Both the position numbers and the translations under genes were made by a program. Below are positions 60,590 through 64,000 of a stretch of DNA of 64,000 nt, one piece after another. The DNA is taken from the NCBI RefSeq assembly GCF_025061645.1, contig NZ_JANYMP010000031.1, positions 47,518 to 111,517 of the forward strand, given 5' to 3'. Source of the stretch: Umezawaea endophytica (GTDB lineage Bacteria; Actinomycetota; Actinomycetes; Mycobacteriales; Pseudonocardiaceae). Each line of letters starts with the position of its first letter. Within the stretch, counting starts at the first letter, position 1. The notes beneath the pieces were generated by a model. It saw nothing but the letters and a program-made list of their open reading frames with translations, made no database searches and had not been told where the DNA came from.

Positions 60590-61243
60590 GTGAACTTCCG
60601 AAAGGTGTTAACCCGAGCACTCGGCGTGCTCACGGCGGTGGCCGCCCTGCTGGCCTCGGTCGTCGTCGGCGTGGCGAACGCGCACGGTTCGACGACCGAC
60701 CCGCCGTCGCGCAACTACGGCTGCCACCAGCGGTGGGGCAGCAACTTCCAGGACCCGACCATGGCCACCAAGGACCCGATGTGCTGGCAGGCGTGGCAGG
60801 CCGACCCGAACGCGATGTGGAACTGGAACGGCCTGTACCGGGAGGGCGCCGCAGGCAACCACCAGGCGGCGATAGCCGACGGCACGCTGTGCAGCGGCGG
60901 GCGCACCCAGGCCCCCCGCTACAACTCCCTCGACGCCGTCGGCGCTTGGCAGGCCGCGACGAAGAGCAGGCAGTTCACCCTGACGATCACCGATCAGGCC
61001 CGGCACGGCGCGGACTACCTCGCCGTGTACATCACCAAGCAGGGCTTCGACCCGACGCGGCAGGCGCTCGGGTGGGGGAACCTGGAGCAGGTGATCCGCA
61101 CCGGGCGCTACGCGTCGGCGGGCACGTACTCGACGGCCGTCAACGCGGGCAGCCGCACCGGACGGCACATCGTCTACGTGGTCTGGCAGGCCAGTCACAT
61201 GGACCAGTCGTACTACCTGTGCAGTGATGTGATCTTCCAGTAG
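60590..61243 (+). CDS. secreted lytic polysaccharide monooxygenase (AA10)
   Basis: 217 residues from a GTG at 60590 behind GGAGG. The signal peptide covers residues 1-31 (ending VGVANA), so His32 becomes the N-terminal copper ligand in the mature enzyme (HGSTTDPPSRNYGC). The second ligand His is in TDQARHGADYLAVYITKQGFDP, matching the AA10 histidine brace. Four Cys are present. No carbohydrate-binding module follows. Such enzymes oxidatively cleave chitin or cellulose; the substrate is not certain. Confidence 0.93.
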   Translation: MNFRKVLTRALGVLTAVAALLASVVVGVANAHGSTTDPPSRNYGCHQRWGSNFQDPTMATKDPMCWQAWQADPNAMWNWNGLYREGAAGNHQAAIADGTLCSGGRTQAPRYNSLDAVGAWQAATKSRQFTLTITDQARHGADYLAVYITKQGFDPTRQALGWGNLEQVIRTGRYASAGTYSTAVNAGSRTGRHIVYVVWQASHMDQSYYLCSDVIFQ

Positions 61244-61251
61244 CGGGAGCC

Positions 61252-61282
61252 GGGGTGCGGCGGGCGAGGACCGCCGCACCCC
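61252..61282. terminator. bidirectional hairpin terminator
   Basis: Twelve perfect base pairs (GGGGTGCGGCGG with CCGCCGCACCCC) around a seven-base loop lie between the convergent LPMO and GH16 genes. Confidence 0.85.
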
Positions 61283-61288
61283 GTCCCA

Positions 61289-62113
61289 CTAGCCCTGGTA
61301 GACCCGGACGTAGTCGATCCCGAGCTGCTGCGGGAACTGCGTCGACCCGTCGGGGTTGCCCGGCCACTGGCCGCCGACGGCGAGGTTCATGATCAGGTAG
61401 AACTTGTTGTTGAACACCCAGCTCCGGCCGCCGAGGTCGGCGGGGGTCCGGGTCTGGAACACCACGCCGTCGACGAGCCACTGGATGCGGTTCGCGGACC
61501 AGTTGATCGCGTAGGTGTGGTAGGCGTTGGACCACGGTTGGGCGTTCTGCTTCGCGGCGCCGATCCCGCCCGCTCCGGAGTAGCCGGGGCCGTGGATGGT
61601 GCCGTGGACCGTGGTCGGTTCGCGGCCGATGTTCTCCATGATGTCGATCTCGCCGCAGTTGGGCCAGCCGACCTGGCCGATGTTCGAGCCGAGCATCCAG
61701 AACGCGGGCCAGATGCCCTGGCCGTACGGGAGTTTCATCCTGGTCTCGATGCGGCCGTAGGTCCAGTTGATCCGGTTGTTCGTGGTGAGCTTCCCGGAGG
61801 TGTACTGGCAGGTGCCGCCGTTCCAGCACGCCGCGCCGGAGTTCTCCCGGCGGGCGGTGATCACCAGTTGGCCGCCGCCGTTCAGCGCGACGTTCGAGGT
61901 CTTGTCGGTGTACGCCTGGAGCTCGTTGTTGCCCCAGCCGTTGGAGCCGTTGCCGATGTCGTAGGCCCACTTGGCGCTGTTGGGCCGGGAGCCCGACGGT
62001 CCGTCGAACTCGTCGGACCAGACGAGGACCGGGGCGGCGTTGGCGGGTGGGGCCAGGGGTACGGCCAGCAGCAGGCCGGTCAGGACGAGCAGAACACGAC
62101 GCAGGGTGGACAC
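61289..62113 (-). CDS. secreted GH16 beta-glucanase (laminarinase type)
   Basis: 274 residues from a GTG with GAGGAGG upstream. The signal peptide is residues 1-26 (ending PPANA). The GH16 domain covers the rest: LVWSDEFDGPSGSRPNSAKW, YTSGKLTTNNRINWTYGRIETRMKLP, and the catalytic motif GEIDIMENIG (Glu155, Asp157, Glu160), the beta-1,3-glucanase signature with the extra Met. It hydrolyses internal beta-1,3-glucan bonds. A CebR/CelR-like operator lies 33 bp upstream. Confidence 0.95.
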   Translation of the reverse strand: MSTLRRVLLVLTGLLLAVPLAPPANAAPVLVWSDEFDGPSGSRPNSAKWAYDIGNGSNGWGNNELQAYTDKTSNVALNGGGQLVITARRENSGAACWNGGTCQYTSGKLTTNNRINWTYGRIETRMKLPYGQGIWPAFWMLGSNIGQVGWPNCGEIDIMENIGREPTTVHGTIHGPGYSGAGGIGAAKQNAQPWSNAYHTYAINWSANRIQWLVDGVVFQTRTPADLGGRSWVFNNKFYLIMNLAVGGQWPGNPDGSTQFPQQLGIDYVRVYQG

Positions 62114-62145
62114 TGTGCCTCCTCGTTCGATGCAGGGGGCGTCAG

Positions 62146-62159
62146 TGGGAGCGCTCTCA
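62146..62159 (-). promoter_or_regulatory. CebR/CelR-like operator of the GH16 gene
   Basis: TGGGAGCGCTCTCA matches the TGGGAGCGCTCCCA consensus at 13 of 14 bases. It sits just downstream of a predicted minus-strand promoter (-35 TTGACC at 62205-62200, 17-bp spacer, -10 AACACT at 62182-62177). Confidence 0.72.
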
Positions 62160-62219
62160 CCTCAGCTTGTTCACGCAGTGTTGCGCTGTGTTTCCACCAG
62201 GTCAAGGGAGGCGCGTGGA

Positions 62220-62993
62220 TTACCTCTCGCGGACGAGCAGCGACTGGGCCGTGCGCGCCACCGGACCGAGCAGGTCGTGCACGACGCTCGACGCCACGCC
62301 GACCCCGCCAGCGCCGATGACCGTCGACGCCTCCAGCGCGAACCACGAGCCCTGCGGTTCGCGGTGCAGGTGCACGGAGAGGTCGGTGTTGATGGCCATC
62401 CACTTCCGGACGTCCAGGCGGCTGGACACGCCGCTCGCCGAGTCCGCGATGGTGAAGAGGCGTTGGAGCGCGGTGGGTTCCTCGCCCTCGACGGTGGGCA
62501 GTAGTGGTTTGCCCCAGACGACGGCGTCACCGGGGGTGGCCATGTCGCCGTCCACCGACCGCCAGTCGACCGCGTCCAGGTAGCCGCACGACCAGTCCGC
62601 GGGCATGATCATCTTGGGGCAGGCCGGGGGTTCGGGGAGCATGCCGGAGAACTCGGACGCGATGGAGGTCGTGTCGCCCCGGTTGATCCGCCAGGCGTGG
62701 GCCCGGAGCACGGGGCGGCCGTCGTGGGTCAGGTCGGCGCCCAGGAGTTCGACCGAGCGGCCTGGGCGGAGGACGCTGGCGGTCACCTCCAGTTCCGCCA
62801 CTGGGACCGGGCCGAGGACGTCGAACACCAGCCGGGAGAGCACCATGTCGTCTCGCGGGGCGCAGGACTCCAGTTCTCGCACCAGGAGGGCGGACGGTGG
62901 GCCGAGGTGCTGGCTCTCGGTGCTCCACGGGCCTGCGGTGTGACTGGTGGAGCGGTAGCGGGTGGCGGTTCGGCGTTCGTAGAAGGCGTCCAC
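62220..62993 (-). CDS. acyl-CoA thioesterase-like protein (double hotdog)
   Basis: 257 residues from a GTG directly after the nuclease stop. Two hotdog halves are visible: HTAGPWSTESQHLGPPSALLVRELESC with RLVFDVLGPVPVAELEVTASVLRPGRSVELLGADLTHDGRPVLRAHAWRI, and AINTDLSVHLHREPQGSWFALEASTVIGAGGVGVASSVVHD. This is the TesB-type acyl-CoA thioesterase fold of actinobacteria, which hydrolyses fatty acyl-CoA. It is co-transcribed with the RecB-like gene. Confidence 0.88.
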   Translation of the reverse strand: MDAFYERRTATRYRSTSHTAGPWSTESQHLGPPSALLVRELESCAPRDDMVLSRLVFDVLGPVPVAELEVTASVLRPGRSVELLGADLTHDGRPVLRAHAWRINRGDTTSIASEFSGMLPEPPACPKMIMPADWSCGYLDAVDWRSVDGDMATPGDAVVWGKPLLPTVEGEEPTALQRLFTIADSASGVSSRLDVRKWMAINTDLSVHLHREPQGSWFALEASTVIGAGGVGVASSVVHDLLGPVARTAQSLLVRER

Positions 62994-63881
62994 CTAGTCC
63001 ACCCTGTCCAGAGGGGTTTCGACGCTGCCGTCCGGTTCTGGCCAGCCTGGGTACGGCGGCGGGGTGCCGTCGAAGGCCGGGCAGAACGCCTTGTGGTCGC
63101 AGTAGTCGCACAGCCTGCTGGGGTTGGGGCGGAAGTCGCCGGTCTTGCCCGCCTTGAGGATGGCCACCCAGATGGCCTCCAGGGTCCGTTCGAAGCGGCC
63201 CAGTTCCGCTTCGTCCGGGGTGTAGGCGAGGGCCTGGCGGTCGGCGAGGTACATGAGGCGGAGCTGGCGGGGGACCTCACCGCGGAGCTTCCACAGCATG
63301 AGGGCGTAGAACTTCATCTGGAACATGGCCTTGGCCTCGCCGATGAGCCTGGGGGCGGCGCCGGTCTTGTAGTCGACCACCCGGATCTCGCCGGTGGGGG
63401 CCACGTCCACCCGGTCGATGTAGCCGCGCAGCAGGACGCCGGACGGCAGTTCCGACTCCACGAGGAGTTCGCGGGCGTCGGGGTCGAACCTGGTCGGGTC
63501 CTCCAGTTCGAAGTAGCCGTCCAGGAGGCCGTCCGCTGATCTCAGCCACTCGTCCAGGGCCGGGTCGTCCGAGCCGGAGAAGAGGGAGGCGAACTCGGGG
63601 CGTTCGGTGCGGACTCGGTCCCAGGCCGGGGCCAGGAGGGACTTGGCCTTCTCGGGGGTTCTGGCGGCTGCTGGGAGGGCGAAGAGGTCTTCCAGAACGG
63701 CGTGGACGACTGTGCCTCTGACCTGAGCCTTCGTGGGGACCTCGGGGAGGCGGTCCACGGCTCTGAAGCGGTAGAGGAGGGGGCACTGCTTGAAGTCGCC
63801 TGCGCGGGACGGCGAGAGGGCCGGTCGACGCACTGGGCGGGAACTCGTCGCGACCGCACTCGTCGCCGCTGGATCGGACAT
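62994..63881 (-). CDS. RecB-like PD-(D/E)XK nuclease with Fe-S cluster motif
   Basis: 295 residues. The N-terminal SPSRAGDFKQCPLLYRFRAVDRLPE with Cys and TVVHAVLEDLF (His) lead into the nuclease core: GYIDRVDV and RVVDYKTG (Asp and the Asp-Tyr-Lys triad). The C-terminal CDYCDHKAFCPAF supplies three Cys that, with the upstream Cys, form the [4Fe-4S] site of AddB/Cas4-like nucleases. It is a stand-alone protein, equivalent in gene order to the mycobacterial RecB-family gene near hisGE. Confidence 0.92.
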   Translation of the reverse strand: MSDPAATSAVATSSRPVRRPALSPSRAGDFKQCPLLYRFRAVDRLPEVPTKAQVRGTVVHAVLEDLFALPAAARTPEKAKSLLAPAWDRVRTERPEFASLFSGSDDPALDEWLRSADGLLDGYFELEDPTRFDPDARELLVESELPSGVLLRGYIDRVDVAPTGEIRVVDYKTGAAPRLIGEAKAMFQMKFYALMLWKLRGEVPRQLRLMYLADRQALAYTPDEAELGRFERTLEAIWVAILKAGKTGDFRPNPSRLCDYCDHKAFCPAFDGTPPPYPGWPEPDGSVETPLDRVD

Positions 63882-63895
63882 GGGACGAACGATAG

Positions 63896-64000
63896 GGGAG
63901 GGGTCCGACAGTCTTGGGGTTGGCGGTGGGGTTGGTGGGGGTTCGGGCGGGTCCGGTTGGGGGGTCCGGTGGGTTTGGTGGGGGTCGGGTTGGGTGCCGG
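63896..64000 (+). repeat. G-rich, GGG/GGGG-repeat tract
   Basis: The final 105 bases of the window contain about twelve runs of three or more G on the plus strand, spaced by T- and C-containing linkers (GGTGGGG, GGTGGGGG, GTTGGGG). It is upstream of the RecB-like gene. The pattern has G-quadruplex potential. The tract continues past the window edge, so its full extent is unknown. Confidence 0.7.

Overview
The window is about 72% GC chromosomal DNA from an actinobacterium. The gene content points to the order Pseudonocardiales (Saccharothrix, Lentzea or Actinosynnema-like). It holds a fabG-inhA-hemH cluster in the mycobacterial order, mycothiol ligase mshC, a two-domain geosmin synthase, AfsQ1/AfsQ2-like regulators, many GTG starts and GTGA/ATGA overlaps. 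No rRNA, tRNA, CRISPR array, insertion sequence or prophage was recognised. Genus is inference; the GC-rich coding bias and gene content are seen directly.

Layout. 1-9.9 kb is an accessory region: the N-terminal 1,113 codons of an NLR-like NACHT/HEAT NTPase, a divergent four-EF-hand calcium-binding protein, a short SARP regulator, a PNPOx-family oxidoreductase, small membrane and secreted proteins, an ArsR regulator and a SMI1-like protein. 10-16.6 kb holds an MHS-type permease, an azoreductase-like flavoprotein, a stand-alone cytochrome b and an 890-residue FAD/Fe-S dehydrogenase. 16.6-19.3 kb is fabG-inhA-hemH. 19.3-24.5 kb (minus strand) holds an AfsQ-like response regulator, kinase and lipoprotein, a PAP2 phosphatase, two conserved unknowns and a polysaccharide deacetylase. 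24.5-28.6 kb is a MoxR ATPase/VWA pair plus an unknown. 28.6-34.7 kb holds ctaD, a stomatin-like protein, an MMPL transporter and mshC. 34.8-38.3 kb has two divergent secreted proteases. 38.5-49.5 kb holds geosmin synthase, a GbsR-type regulator with a divergent ABC exporter, an ArsR-MFS pair, an opposing MFS, a serine beta-lactamase-like hydrolase and a PAC2 protein.

49.5-64 kb holds a degraded metH remnant, a HAD phosphatase, a dgdR-like regulator divergent from 2,2-dialkylglycine decarboxylase (dgdA), a cobalamin riboswitch upstream of cbtB-cbtA, a FhuF-like Fe-S protein, a VapBC-type toxin-antitoxin pair, an AraC/hydrolase pair, TetR, hisE-hisG-ABM monooxygenase, and convergent LPMO (AA10) and GH16 genes. 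Both of the last two carry a CebR/CelR-like operator. A thioesterase and a RecB-like nuclease end the window.

The most interesting signals are: an apparent RHIM-like amyloid signalling motif at the N terminus of the NACHT protein; a shared 14-bp LacI-type operator on two polysaccharide-degrading genes; the metH relic; and several perfect palindromes that look like operators (3424-3446, 36656-36709, 58882-58913). Start sites were chosen from ribosome binding sites and family length, so many differ from the longest possible reading frame.
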